The notes: generated by a model not told the origin, from the letters alone. A stretch of DNA of 64,000 nt from Crocinitomicaceae bacterium (GCA_024643725.1 JAHEMJ010000013.1:201556-265555), one strand, 5' to 3'. Shown: positions 1 to 8,134, numbered from the stretch's first letter. A program made the numbers and translations.

Positions 1-528
1 ATCAACACAACAGGCTGTGTGAGTTTCTCCGATACGATGACCGCAGTGTACTGTAGTCCATTCGTCAATCCAAGCATTACAATGAATGCCGCGAACAACC
101 TGGTACTTTCCAATTATCCCGCTTCATCTACTATTGCTTGGTATGTTGACGGCGTTTTAGTTCAAAACCAAGTCAATGATACGATTTCGCCAACAATAAA
201 CGGAAATTACAGCGTTCAAATCACGGATCCGTTTGGATGCAGCTACAGTACAAGTGATTACCTGATTGACGTTTCAGTTTCGGAAAACACGTTTGGACAG
301 TGGATGATTTATCCGAATCCAGTAAAGGATATGCTGACCATACAAGTAGAAGAAGCAATGATGGGGACAAGCGTTGAATTATTGGACTTGAATGGTCGAT
401 CCTTGCTGTCGAATGTCCTAACTGAACAACACACGCAAATAAATCTTGACCAATTTCCTAGTGGGACATATTTCATTTGCCTGGAAATGAGCGGAATTCG
501 CAAGGTAAAGCGATTCGTGAGGGAGTGA
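1..528 (+). CDS. T9SS type A sorting-domain protein, C-terminal part (5' end outside window)
   Basis: The reading frame is open from base 1, so the gene starts upstream of the window. The visible part ends in a C-terminal sorting domain: a 'WMIYPNPVKDMLTIQ' start, then 'VELLDLNGRSLLS', 'FPSGTYFICLEM' and a basic tail 'RKVKRFVRE'. That layout is the usual T9SS type A signal of Bacteroidota, which directs export across the outer membrane. The part before it (about residues 20-90) has Ig/PKD-like beta-strand text, including 'TISPTINGNYSVQITDPFGCSYS'. The function of the missing N-terminal part cannot be judged. No terminator was recognised after the stop; a short repeat with a hairpin follows. 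Confidence 0.85.
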   Translation: MNTTGCVSFSDTMTAVYCSPFVNPSITMNAANNLVLSNYPASSTIAWYVDGVLVQNQVNDTISPTINGNYSVQITDPFGCSYSTSDYLIDVSVSENTFGQWMIYPNPVKDMLTIQVEEAMMGTSVELLDLNGRSLLSNVLTEQHTQINLDQFPSGTYFICLEMSGIRKVKRFVRE

Positions 529-535
529 GTTTAAT

Positions 536-575
536 GTGCTAATGTGCTTCCGCCAAGGCGGAGTGCTAATGTGCT
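536..575. repeat. 13-bp direct repeat flanking a 14-bp palindrome
   Basis: GTGCTAATGTGCT occurs at 536-548 and again at 563-575. Between the two copies lies the palindrome TCCGCCAAGGCGGA (549-562), which can form a 6-bp hairpin with an AA loop. The repeat is itself two GTGCT words joined by AAT. The arrangement looks like a palindromic insertion in a short GTGCTAAT microsatellite. No T-tract follows, so it is not a clear terminator. The rest of 576-704 shows nothing recognisable. Confidence 0.7.
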
Positions 576-704
576 AATTTGATCGTACAGTTGCAACTTT
601 ATTCATGAAGGTGTTCTTGCAAAACTTTGAACTTAAGAATGTCTCGATTTCAAGACTGCATAAATAAGTTGATTTTTTTATAAAACACCCAAAATTAGAT
701 TTAT

Positions 705-734
705 TGTACATATTTTTGTACTTAATTATGTACA
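705..734 (+). promoter_or_regulatory. Promoter/operator of the yefM-yoeB operon: three phased TGTAC boxes
   Basis: TGTACA at 705-710, TGTACT at 717-722 and TGTACA at 729-734 are spaced exactly 12 bp apart. A -7 box of Bacteroidota form, TATTTTTG (711-718), lies between and over the first two. From memory, E. coli YefM binds paired palindromes with a TGTACA core at about this spacing, so this is probably the autoregulatory operator. No convincing -33 TTG element was found at the expected distance. Confidence 0.75.
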
Positions 735-748
735 TTAAATTAATTATT

Positions 749-1000
749 ATGCTTACAGCAAGTATTTCAGATTTTCGAAAAGATATTAAAAGGTACTTAG
801 ACAAAGTCAGTCAAAACTTTGAAACATTGGTAATCCATAGAGGAAAAGATGATGGTATTGTTATTATTTCACTAGCAGAATATAATTCACTTTGTGCAAC
901 ACAGCATGAATTATCTTCCAAGCGCAACCAGGAACGTCTAGATTTAGCCATAGATCAAATGAAATCAGGGAAAACCGAAACAAAAAATTTAATTGAGTAA
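749..1000 (+). CDS. yefM: Antitoxin, Phd/YefM family
   Basis: This 83-residue protein starts 'MLTASISDFRKDIKRYLDKV', the typical Phd/YefM N-terminal DNA-binding fold, with 'LVIHRGKDDGIVIISLAEYNSL' as its second half. The C-terminal tail is charged and probably disordered, and would wrap and block the toxin. An ATG at 728 could add seven residues, but it lies inside the third TGTACA box and next to the likely transcription start, so I chose 749. The stop overlaps the toxin start (TAATG), so the two genes are translationally coupled. It is expected to repress its own promoter together with YoeB. Confidence 0.9.
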   Translation: MLTASISDFRKDIKRYLDKVSQNFETLVIHRGKDDGIVIISLAEYNSLCATQHELSSKRNQERLDLAIDQMKSGKTETKNLIE

Positions 1001-1263
1001 TGATTTTAAAATTCGTTGATTGTGCTTGGGAAGATTACCTTTATTGGCAAAAACAAGATAAAAAGAAAGTAAAACGCATCAACGAACTAATCAAAGATAT
1101 TATGCGTACTCCCTACCAGGGCCTTGGCAAACCGGAACCGCTAAAATATCTCTACTCAGGATGTTGGTCGAGAAGAATTGATGGTGAACACCGTCTAATC
1201 TACCACATTGCAAACGACGAATTAAACATTCTAAAGTGTCGTTTTCATTATGATGAAAAATAA
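1000..1263 (+). CDS. yoeB: Toxin YoeB, mRNA endoribonuclease
   Basis: The 87-residue protein matches the Txe/YoeB family along its whole length: 'DYLYWQ', 'INELIKDIMRTPYQGLGKPEPLK', 'SGCWSRRIDGEHRLIY' and a C-terminal 'CRFHY'. The family's catalytic residues are present at the E. coli numbering: Glu46, Arg65, His83 and Tyr84. YoeB cuts mRNA in the ribosomal A site, and YefM neutralises it. It overlaps the antitoxin stop by one base. No key residue is missing, so the toxin is probably active. A hairpin at its end serves the converging efflux operon. Confidence 0.95.
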   Translation: MILKFVDCAWEDYLYWQKQDKKKVKRINELIKDIMRTPYQGLGKPEPLKYLYSGCWSRRIDGEHRLIYHIANDELNILKCRFHYDEK

Positions 1264-1295
1264 AGCCCGTTCCAGCAGATACCGAAACGAGCTTT
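1256..1295 (-). terminator. Rho-independent terminator of RND operon 1
   Basis: The arms at 1262-1273 and 1284-1295 pair over 12 bp with two G-U wobbles. Read on the minus strand, the stem is followed by ATTTTT (1256-1261). It lies 20 bp after the stop of the minus-strand RND pump gene and overlaps the yoeB stop, so it separates two converging operons. Confidence 0.6.
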
Positions 1296-1314
1296 ATAGG
1301 AGTTGAATGTTATT

Positions 1315-4300
1315 TTAATCTTCCAGATCTACCATCAATTTTTTCGTTCTTGCGCGAAATTTATCTTGAATGCGGTCGACGGTGTAATACATCATTGGAA
1401 CGACAATAATTGTTAGGAACATCGAACTTGTTAATCCTCCAATTAAGATCCAAGCTAATCCGTTTTTCCACTCTGCTCCTGAACCCGTTGCTGTGGCAAT
1501 TGGAATCATTCCGACAACCATGGCAATCGTGGTCATTAAAATTGGACGCATACGTTCTTTTACCGCTTCAAGTAAGGCATTGTAGGTCGACATGCCTTTT
1601 TCTTTCAAGTGATTGGTAAAGTCGACAATCAAAATCGCATTCTTGGCGACCAGTCCGAGTAACATAAGCATTCCCAACATCGTAAAAATCCCCATATTGG
1701 AAGAACTCAAGGCCAAGGCCAAAATTGCCCCAATTAAGGAAACTAAAATCGAGAACAAGACCACAAATGGATACACGAAGTTATCGTACAATGCAACCAT
1801 GATCAAGTAAACAAGGATCAAACCAATTCCCATCGCCATTCCAAGTGCGCCCATGGATTCTTTCTGACGCTTAATCTCTCCACCCCATGTCAATCGCACG
1901 TTTTTATCCAATGGATTTTTCTCCAAGTACTTTTCAATTTCAGTGGAAACATTTCCAGCCGCCGTTCCAAGCACCCAACAACGTAAGGTTGTATTCGGAA
2001 TACGGTTTTTGCGTTCCAAGGTACCATTTCCATTCTCCACCGATACATCCGCGAATTCTCCAAGTTCCACTTGTTTGCCCTCCGAAGTGTTAAAGGTCAT
2101 GCTTTTGATGTCTTCGACATTTTTACGGTCAAATTCATCTACCATGACACGAATGTCGTACTCATGTCCTTTTTCATCGAATTGACTGTCATCATTTCCT
2201 GTCAAGGCATTCTGTAACTGCATTCCAACAACCGCAATCGGCAAGCCCAATTGACCCATTTTCTCTCGGTTCAATTCGATGCGCACTTCTGGTGTGATAT
2301 CGTCCGTAGAAATCGCTGGATCTTTTGCACCTTTAATCGTCAACAATTTTGCTTTTAACCTTCTCGCCTCTCGAATCAACAAGTCGTTATCGTCAGAGGA
2401 AAGGAACATTTCGATGGGCGCCTCTTCCGACTCAACCATCCCGATGTTCAAGGCTTTCACTTCAATTCCAGCATGTTGTTGTTTGATACGCTCACTGATT
2501 TCATCCATGTATTTCAAGGTTGGATACTTTTTTTGCATCCCCGGTTTCATCTTCACGGTAATTTCTGAGCGGTTTTCAGACCCAAAAGAGCTTGCCCCCA
2601 TTCCCGAACTTGGTCCACCAACATTCGCGAACACCGTTTCAATTACGTCCTTCTGTCCCAATAAAAACTGTTCAATTTCCAAGGTAATCGCATTGTTCTC
2701 TTCAAAGGTCGTACTCTTATCGTACTTCAATTTAATCATGAATTTCCCTTGATCTCCTTGCGCAACGAATTCTTGTCCGACAATGCCAAGTCCCATCGTG
2801 GAGAAACTTGCAACAAACAGTCCAAGGACAATTCCAACCATAATCAATTTATGTTTCAAGGACCATCCCACCAATTTCACATATTGATCCGTAAAAATCG
2901 TTACGCGACGTTCAAACCATAACAAGAATGCTTGGAATGGATTTTTTGGATTCAAATCCACTTCTTTCGCAAAGCGAGAAGCCAACCAAGGCGTCAAGGT
3001 AAAACAGACAAACAAGGACATCAAAGTCGACACCACCACGACAATGGAGAACTGGTGAAGAATATCCGAAATCGTTCCTTCGATGAAGACCACCGGAGAA
3101 AAGACCACGACATCCACCAAGGTGATTGCTAGTGCAGTGAATCCAATTTCATTTCGACCGTCAAGCGCTGCTTGACGACGTTTTTTACCCATTTGAAGGT
3201 GTCGGTAAATGTTTTCCAAGACGACAATCGAATCATCCACCAAGATTCCAATCACCAAAGACATCGCCAATAAGGTCATCAAGTTCAAGGTATATCCCAA
3301 TAAGTACATGGCAACGAATGTCGAAATCAAGGAAGCTGGAATGGAAATCAATACAATGAAGGCATTTCGCATACTATGTAAGAACAACAACATCACCGCA
3401 GCCACCAATAAGACGGCTAATTCCAAATCGTGAATAACGGCATCTACTGACTCTACAGTTGGACGAGAAGTATCAGTTGCCACCGTAAACTTCAATCCTT
3501 CTTTCTTGTATTTCTCTTCTAATACTTTAAATCGTTCTTTCGTCGCGACGGACATGTCCACCGCATTCGCATCACTTTGTTTTTTCACACGCAATCCGAT
3601 GCCATTCACGCCATTCAAACGTGAAACGGCCAACTGATCTTCTGTTGCATCCACCACTTCAGCGACGTCTTTCAGCTTGACACTTGAAATACCACGAGAG
3701 AACAAGATTAAATTTTCAATATCTGAAATCTTCGCGTATTTCCCTGCCAAACGAACCGTCATTTGCTCGCCTTCGCCTTTCACTTTTCCAGTAGGAAATT
3801 CCACATTGGATGAAGCAATGGCTTGATTGACATTTGCAAGGGACAATCCATAGCGTTTTAACTTGTCTTTGTCCACGTTAATGCGGAATGCACGACGCTC
3901 CCCACCAATCACTTGAACTTCCGCTACTCCTTTCGTCTGTTTGATCTGCGGAAGGATTTGATCATCCATTAATTCCATCAAGGAACGATCATCCATATTT
4001 GAAGCTACCGCACTCACTTGTAGTACAGGGGATGCATTCGGTTCAATCTTCGCAATCACCGGTGTTTGTGCTCCTTCCGGCAAGCTATTGAGTACGTTGT
4101 TTATTTTTCGTTGCGCATCTTGCAAGGATTTGTCAATGTCCGCAGAAGCCTTAAATTCAAGCAACATCAAGGATGCATTGTCCAAGGAAAAAGCGGTCAC
4201 TTCGCTAATGTTCTCTAATCCACTCAAGGCATCTTCCATCGGTTTAGAAACTTGTGTTTCAACCGTTGCAGGCGACGCTCCAGGATAGGTTGTTGTCACC

Positions 4301-4437
4301 GTTAACAGGGGCGGTGAGAAATCAGGAAGCAACTCGTAGGAAAGCTGATTGTAGCTCAAGAGTCCACCACCAATGAGGATGGTGAAAATCACAATAATAA
4401 ACGACGGACGTTTAATCGATAATTCTGTCAGTGTCAT
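1315..4437 (-). CDS. RND efflux pump, inner-membrane permease (HAE1/AcrB family)
   Basis: The 1040-residue length is normal for the family. It begins 'MTLTELSIKRPSFIIVIFTI', the typical first transmembrane helix, followed by a periplasmic porter region with 'YPGASPATVETQVSKPMEDAL'. 'GILVDDSIVVLENIYRH' near residue 400 carries the paired Asp residues of the proton relay in helix 4. A second periplasmic domain and 'MLGMLMLLGLVAKNAILIVDF' (helices 10-11) follow. It is a proton-driven exporter in the inner membrane that joins the fusion protein and TolC-like channel encoded just upstream; the substrate is unknown. It is the last gene of the operon, 6 bp after the fusion-protein gene. A paralogue lies at 27958-31128. 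Confidence 0.95.
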   Translation of the reverse strand: MTLTELSIKRPSFIIVIFTILIGGGLLSYNQLSYELLPDFSPPLLTVTTTYPGASPATVETQVSKPMEDALSGLENISEVTAFSLDNASLMLLEFKASADIDKSLQDAQRKINNVLNSLPEGAQTPVIAKIEPNASPVLQVSAVASNMDDRSLMELMDDQILPQIKQTKGVAEVQVIGGERRAFRINVDKDKLKRYGLSLANVNQAIASSNVEFPTGKVKGEGEQMTVRLAGKYAKISDIENLILFSRGISSVKLKDVAEVVDATEDQLAVSRLNGVNGIGLRVKKQSDANAVDMSVATKERFKVLEEKYKKEGLKFTVATDTSRPTVESVDAVIHDLELAVLLVAAVMLLFLHSMRNAFIVLISIPASLISTFVAMYLLGYTLNLMTLLAMSLVIGILVDDSIVVLENIYRHLQMGKKRRQAALDGRNEIGFTALAITLVDVVVFSPVVFIEGTISDILHQFSIVVVVSTLMSLFVCFTLTPWLASRFAKEVDLNPKNPFQAFLLWFERRVTIFTDQYVKLVGWSLKHKLIMVGIVLGLFVASFSTMGLGIVGQEFVAQGDQGKFMIKLKYDKSTTFEENNAITLEIEQFLLGQKDVIETVFANVGGPSSGMGASSFGSENRSEITVKMKPGMQKKYPTLKYMDEISERIKQQHAGIEVKALNIGMVESEEAPIEMFLSSDDNDLLIREARRLKAKLLTIKGAKDPAISTDDITPEVRIELNREKMGQLGLPIAVVGMQLQNALTGNDDSQFDEKGHEYDIRVMVDEFDRKNVEDIKSMTFNTSEGKQVELGEFADVSVENGNGTLERKNRIPNTTLRCWVLGTAAGNVSTEIEKYLEKNPLDKNVRLTWGGEIKRQKESMGALGMAMGIGLILVYLIMVALYDNFVYPFVVLFSILVSLIGAILALALSSSNMGIFTMLGMLMLLGLVAKNAILIVDFTNHLKEKGMSTYNALLEAVKERMRPILMTTIAMVVGMIPIATATGSGAEWKNGLAWILIGGLTSSMFLTIIVVPMMYYTVDRIQDKFRARTKKLMVDLED

Positions 4438-4443
4438 GTTCGT

Positions 4444-5499
4444 TTATTTAGCCAATTTAACGTTGGAGTTGTTCTCTAAATTCACTTGTCCTTTGACCAC
4501 TACGACATCGTTTTTCGTCAAGCCAGAAACCACTTCAATGTACTCCCCGTCTGATGTTCCAGCCGTAAAAGATGTCAAAATCGATTTACCATTGCGAACA
4601 ACATATACCTGTGGATTTTTCGAAGACCCAATCAAGGCTTTGCGAGATACGGCAAGTGTGGTGACACTTTGTGAATTTGCCAAGGAAACGGAACCATACA
4701 TTCCCGCCATGATGCGATCTTTCGCTGAATTTTGAATCGTCGTTTGAATTTTAAAATTGTGCGCAGCATCTGCTTGGACAGCCACCATGCTCACATTGCC
4801 TTTAAAGGCTGTCGTCCCATACACATCCGCATTCGCGATGACTTGTTGACCCTTTTGAAATTTCATCACATCGCGTTCAGGCACAGAAACGGTTAATTTC
4901 AGGGTTGAAATATCCGTTAATTCAACGATAGGCGTTCCCGGCATGACCATGGAACCCAAATCAACTAATTTCTTTGTGACCACCCCGCTGAAAGGCGCAA
5001 GAATGGACGTGCTTTTCAATTGTTTCTGTAATTGTTTCAATTGAACCTCCGCTGATTTCAAGGCCAATTCCATTTTTTCTGCTTCGATAGCAGATACCGC
5101 TTGGTCTTTTCGCAAACTAGCGAAGCGACTATTGTCATTTTTCAATTGCGCAATATTCAACTTGGCATTATCAATTTGCAATTGAATGAGCTCGTCATCT
5201 AATTTCGCAATGACTTGTCCTTTTGCAACGTTGTCCCCTTCCTTTACCAATAGTGAAATCAATTTTCCAGATGCATCAGAAGCGACATTGTTTTGATGAT
5301 TTGCTTCGAATACGCCTAGAAAACTCATGGCACGGTCAAAGGTATGCGTGAGTGGATGAGCTGCCTCAACCAAAATAGGTTGTTTGGCATCGTAAATAAA
5401 GATTTTTTCTTGTGCTGCTTTTTGGTTGGACAGTAATTTCACGACCAACAGGGCGACGATTACAATAGCAACAACAGCGATGGAGATGATTCTTTTCAT
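4444..5499 (-). CDS. Efflux RND periplasmic adaptor (membrane fusion protein)
   Basis: The 351-residue protein has an N-terminal membrane anchor ('IISIAVVAIVIVALLVVKLL'). A lipoyl half-motif is visible ('LLVKEGDNVAKGQVIAKLDDELI'), then a helical hairpin (about residues 110-160) and the second lipoyl half ('STSILAPFSGVVTKKLVDLGSMV'). Beta-barrel and membrane-proximal domains follow. It links the RND pump to the outer-membrane channel. Spacing is 5 bp to the TolC-like gene before it and 6 bp to the pump after it. There is no lipobox, so an uncleaved N-terminal helix probably anchors it. Confidence 0.93.
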   Translation of the reverse strand: MKRIISIAVVAIVIVALLVVKLLSNQKAAQEKIFIYDAKQPILVEAAHPLTHTFDRAMSFLGVFEANHQNNVASDASGKLISLLVKEGDNVAKGQVIAKLDDELIQLQIDNAKLNIAQLKNDNSRFASLRKDQAVSAIEAEKMELALKSAEVQLKQLQKQLKSTSILAPFSGVVTKKLVDLGSMVMPGTPIVELTDISTLKLTVSVPERDVMKFQKGQQVIANADVYGTTAFKGNVSMVAVQADAAHNFKIQTTIQNSAKDRIMAGMYGSVSLANSQSVTTLAVSRKALIGSSKNPQVYVVRNGKSILTSFTAGTSDGEYIEVVSGLTKNDVVVVKGQVNLENNSNVKLAK

Positions 5500-5504
5500 T
5501 TTTC

Positions 5505-6809
5505 TTATTTTATGTTTCCAATTGATTTTAAGTATTCTAATTCGGCTTGACGCAATTGAATGTATGCCGTCACAACGTTTGACTGTGCTTGTTCCAATCC
5601 AGTTTCTGCCATGATTAAGTCATTCGAGCTAATCATTCCTTCTTTAAATTTTAAACTTGCATTTCGGTGCACATTTTCAGCCAAGCGAAGTTGTTCTTTC
5701 GACACCTCCAACGATTCAGATTTCACGGTAATTTGACGTTTATTGTTTCGAATGGCATAATCCAACTGTTGATTGACTAATTCATACTGATTGTCAATTT
5801 TTTCATTGTTGAATTGATTGATTTTCGCTTTGTTAATTCGCTCCATTCCAGAAAACAGGTTCCAGTCCATGCGCAAACCGATAAAGGCACCTGGAATTCC
5901 TTTGCGGAAATCATCATCCGGTTTCAAGTTGACATTGTAATTGTAAATTCCGTAAAAATTCAAGTTTGGCAAGTAACTCATACGAATTCCCTTTGCCTCC
6001 GCTTCGTTCATTTTACGTTGCGATTCGATTAAGTTCAACTGCAACAAGTTTGGTGCGGCTTCTTTCAATATTGTTTTCTGTACCATCGCATCTTTCACGA
6101 GTGAAATTGTTGCATTTTCAGGTAAACCAATTAAGATTTTCAGCAAATATTCCAACTGCTCTTGGCTAGCCAACAAATTGGATTTGGTATTGATCAGACT
6201 TAATTCGTTGATTTTCACTTTATCTACATCCGTTGGAATAATGAGTCCTTGCGCAAGCGTTAATTCCATGTTTTTCAAAATGGCACGAGTGTGCTGAATA
6301 TTGGAATCAATGAACGCTAATTGCTGGTAAATTCCTTGCAATAAGAAATAGGAATTCGACACCTGATAACGCACTTCCTGAACGGCGATATCACGTTGTG
6401 TCCCTACCAAATCTGTATTAATCTTCAAGGCTGCGAGTCCGTAATTCACTTGCGAATTGAACAAAATTTGAGTCAATTGCAAATTGTTCGACAAGATAAA
6501 CGGCACACCAAATTTCACGGTGTTATACACGCCTGCCGGACCACCAAACGCTGAGGCAGGAATCACTTGTCCAGGAATGACCGCATTGTATTTGTAATCT
6601 GCATTGAAGTTCAGTTGTGGCATACGGGATGACAAATACGCTTCGCGTTGACGCTCATTGATCAAGACGTCTAAATTGGCATTTCTAATTTGCAAATTAG
6701 CGGTATCAGCCATTCGCAAGCAGGTCGATAAATCCAACTCTTGAGCACGTGAAGGATTCAAGTGAACAAGTGTTAAAAATAGCCCTGCGAAATAAAGAGA
6801 TTTACGCAT
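5505..6809 (-). CDS. TolC family outer-membrane efflux protein
   Basis: The 434-residue protein has a signal peptide ('SLYFAGLFLTLVHLNPSRAQ'). Two repeated halves of long coiled-coil helices follow, with OEP-family landmarks such as 'LSTCLRMADTANLQIRNANLDV', 'LFNSQVNYGLAALKI' and 'FKEGMISSNDLIMAETGLEQAQSN'. It forms the outer-membrane exit duct of the tripartite pump. Its first bases overlap the end of the TetR-type regulator gene by 8 bp, which suggests coupled translation. Confidence 0.93.
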   Translation of the reverse strand: MRKSLYFAGLFLTLVHLNPSRAQELDLSTCLRMADTANLQIRNANLDVLINERQREAYLSSRMPQLNFNADYKYNAVIPGQVIPASAFGGPAGVYNTVKFGVPFILSNNLQLTQILFNSQVNYGLAALKINTDLVGTQRDIAVQEVRYQVSNSYFLLQGIYQQLAFIDSNIQHTRAILKNMELTLAQGLIIPTDVDKVKINELSLINTKSNLLASQEQLEYLLKILIGLPENATISLVKDAMVQKTILKEAAPNLLQLNLIESQRKMNEAEAKGIRMSYLPNLNFYGIYNYNVNLKPDDDFRKGIPGAFIGLRMDWNLFSGMERINKAKINQFNNEKIDNQYELVNQQLDYAIRNNKRQITVKSESLEVSKEQLRLAENVHRNASLKFKEGMISSNDLIMAETGLEQAQSNVVTAYIQLRQAELEYLKSIGNIK

Positions 6810-7425
6810 GTTGATTGGAATTAGGGAATAAATAATTGATTAACATTTCTTTGACAATTTCTTGGTGAGCTGTCATTCGCTCTTCGTGTTCTTTATCAGA
6901 AATTTGATAGATTCCACAAACTAGTTTCTTACTCATAATCGGAAAATGACAGTTTGACATAAACAACAAGGTAACGTTGATCATGTTCACTTTGCGCATT
7001 TTTCCTTCTGCTTGCGCTTGTTCGCATTGTTCAAAAATCCCTGTTTCACGCAAGCGTCCAAGAAAAGGAGACTGATCCATTTCACTTTCCGATTCTTGGT
7101 TCAATCCAGCGTGAATAAATAAAGGTAATTCTGGATGTTTTTTCAGAAACTCAAATTCTCGATCGATCAACATACGGGTTTTGTCCTCCAAGGATAAATC
7201 TTGATGAAAAACTTCCGCCATTCCTTCGATAAAATCAGTTAAGGCAGTTTCTAAAATGAGTTCAAATAATTTACTTTTCGAACGGAAATAGTAGTTGAGT
7301 AAGGCCACATTAATACCTACAGACTTGGCAATTTCGCGTGTCGTACAACCGGAGAATCCTTTTGACATGAACACTTTACGTGCAGCATCCTTGATTTTCT
7401 GTTCGGTACTTTGGTCTTTTTTCAT
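6802..7425 (-). CDS. TetR/AcrR family transcriptional regulator of RND operon 1
   Basis: The 207-residue protein has an N-terminal TetR helix-turn-helix at about residues 10-55 ('IKDAARKVFMSKGFSGCTTR' onward to 'GINVALLNYYFRSKSKLFELIL'). The C-terminal ligand domain is divergent, as is usual. It is the first gene of the operon and overlaps tolC by 8 bp. A perfect palindrome lies at 7462-7479, upstream of its start. I infer that it represses the whole four-gene operon and its own synthesis, and that a pump substrate relieves repression. The ligand cannot be predicted. Confidence 0.92.
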   Translation of the reverse strand: MKKDQSTEQKIKDAARKVFMSKGFSGCTTREIAKSVGINVALLNYYFRSKSKLFELILETALTDFIEGMAEVFHQDLSLEDKTRMLIDREFEFLKKHPELPLFIHAGLNQESESEMDQSPFLGRLRETGIFEQCEQAQAEGKMRKVNMINVTLLFMSNCHFPIMSKKLVCGIYQISDKEHEERMTAHQEIVKEMLINYLFPNSNQHA

Positions 7426-7444
7426 GAAATAAAATTTCGCGCTG

Positions 7445-7479
7445 CAAATTTAAACACTTATTTTAAACATTTGTTTAAA
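7445..7479 (-). promoter_or_regulatory. Promoter and palindromic operator of RND operon 1
   Basis: The 18-bp palindrome TTTAAACATTTGTTTAAA (7462-7479) has perfect 8-bp arms around TT. A third half-site, TTTAAACA, lies at 7449-7456 and overlaps a minus-strand -7 box TAAATTTG (7445-7452). The start codon is at 7425. The position fits repression by the TetR-family product. The site is AT-rich, so chance occurrence is a real alternative. Confidence 0.6.
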
Positions 7480-7525
7480 TTCCATAAAAAATTAAACGCT
7501 TGATTAAATTTTTATCCAGATAAAA

Positions 7526-7553
7526 AAAAGGCTTGTGTTTCCACAAGCCTTTT
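7526..7553. terminator. Strong bidirectional hairpin terminator
   Basis: A perfect 12-bp stem (AAAAGGCTTGTG at 7526-7537, CACAAGCCTTTT at 7542-7553) encloses a TTTC loop, with an A-run on one side and a T-run on the other. No gene ends next to it. It lies between the efflux promoter and the repeat block, so it may insulate the operon from read-through. Confidence 0.7.
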
Positions 7554-7598
7554 ATCAATTCAAAAAATTCTAAACAAAAGAACTCCTCATTTATTCTT

Positions 7599-7627
7599 TT
7601 ACTTTTTGGCATTGCCCCAAGAAGTAA
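7599..7627. repeat. Hairpin element TTACTTTTTGG...CC, copy 1
   Basis: Arms at 7599-7609 and 7617-7627 are inverted repeats with one mismatch around the loop CATTGCC. The same element occurs without mismatch at 7966-7994. It belongs to a block with no convincing coding sequence (7554-8509). Confidence 0.6.
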
Positions 7628-7676
7628 CAAATTCTGGTGCTACGATCAAAATTCTTGTAAATGACTTTTGTTTACA

Positions 7677-7922
7677 CTTCGAAGAGAAAAATTCATAATA
7701 GAATTTAGACCGACATAGAATTCGATGGTTTTCAAGGAGCATTGTCACACGCGAATGCTCAGCATAGCTGCAAGCTCATGCGCCAAGCATCGTGTGACAA
7801 AATCCGCAGAAAACCCTTTGCTTGACGTGAGGAATGTCCTTTCAGAGTAAGGTCTGCAAAGGGAATCGAATTCGAAGTCTTGATCTTTTTGCGAACTTTT
7901 TGGATCAAGCCAAAAAGTGGAA
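7677..7922. repeat. 246-bp direct repeat, copy A
   Basis: Copy A matches 8177-8422 with about 11 substitutions and no indel by eye (roughly 95% identity). Internal structure includes TGTCACACG (7743-7751) paired with CGTGTGACA (7791-7799), and ACTTTTTGG/CCAAAAAGT around ATCAAG near its end (about 7896-7918). A minus-strand open frame at 7745-8023 runs through it, but I do not consider it a gene. It looks like a structured dispersed intergenic repeat. Confidence 0.85.
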
Positions 7923-7965
7923 GAATAAAAAAGAAAAGAAGAATGTTCTGTTTGTTTTCGTATTC

Positions 7966-7994
7966 TTACTTTTTGGCATTGCCCCAAAAAGTAA
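7966..7994. repeat. Hairpin element TTACTTTTTGG...CC, copy 2
   Basis: Perfect 11-bp arms (7966-7976 and 7984-7994) enclose a 7-base loop CATTGCC. Apart from one base it is the same as the element at 7599-7627. It sits between the two 246-bp copies. Confidence 0.65.
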
Positions 7995-8012
7995 CAAAAA
8001 AGTCTAGCGCTT

Positions 8013-8134
8013 AAAAGATGCAACTACCCTCATCTTCCTTGTTGCTAAAATTTCTGAAACTCGCCTCGTGCCTCGGCTCAGACAGCCAGAAATTTTCACG
8101 CAACTTCGTCGTGAGGCTTGACGTTACATCTTTT
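8013..8134. repeat. Nested inverted repeats between the 246-bp copies
   Basis: Outer arms AAAAGATGCAAC (8013-8024) and GTTACATCTTTT (8123-8134) pair with one mismatch. Inner arms AAAATTTCT (8047-8055) and AGAAATTTT (8088-8096) pair perfectly. The segment could fold as one long structure, either as RNA or as a remnant of a palindromic mobile unit. No coding sequence is evident. Confidence 0.5.

Noticed and set aside
574-804. Minus-strand open frame across the yefM promoter
   Set aside because: It overlaps the operator and the first codons of the antitoxin, is AT-rich and has no domain pattern.
1000-1263. Reading the toxin as RelE or ParE
   Set aside because: Length, 'WSRRIDGEHRLIY' and the Glu46/Arg65/His83/Tyr84 positions match YoeB specifically.
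2279-2752. 157-codon plus-strand frame inside RND pump 1; a similar frame lies at 29897-30430 in pump 2
   Set aside because: Both are antisense shadows of conserved pump sequence, and their translations show no protein family.
7745-8023. Open frame of 92 codons on the minus strand in the repeat block
   Set aside because: It runs through copy A of a 246-bp non-coding repeat and its hairpins, has no start context or family likeness, and copy B does not carry the same full frame. Such translations are often mis-annotated in Bacteroidota.
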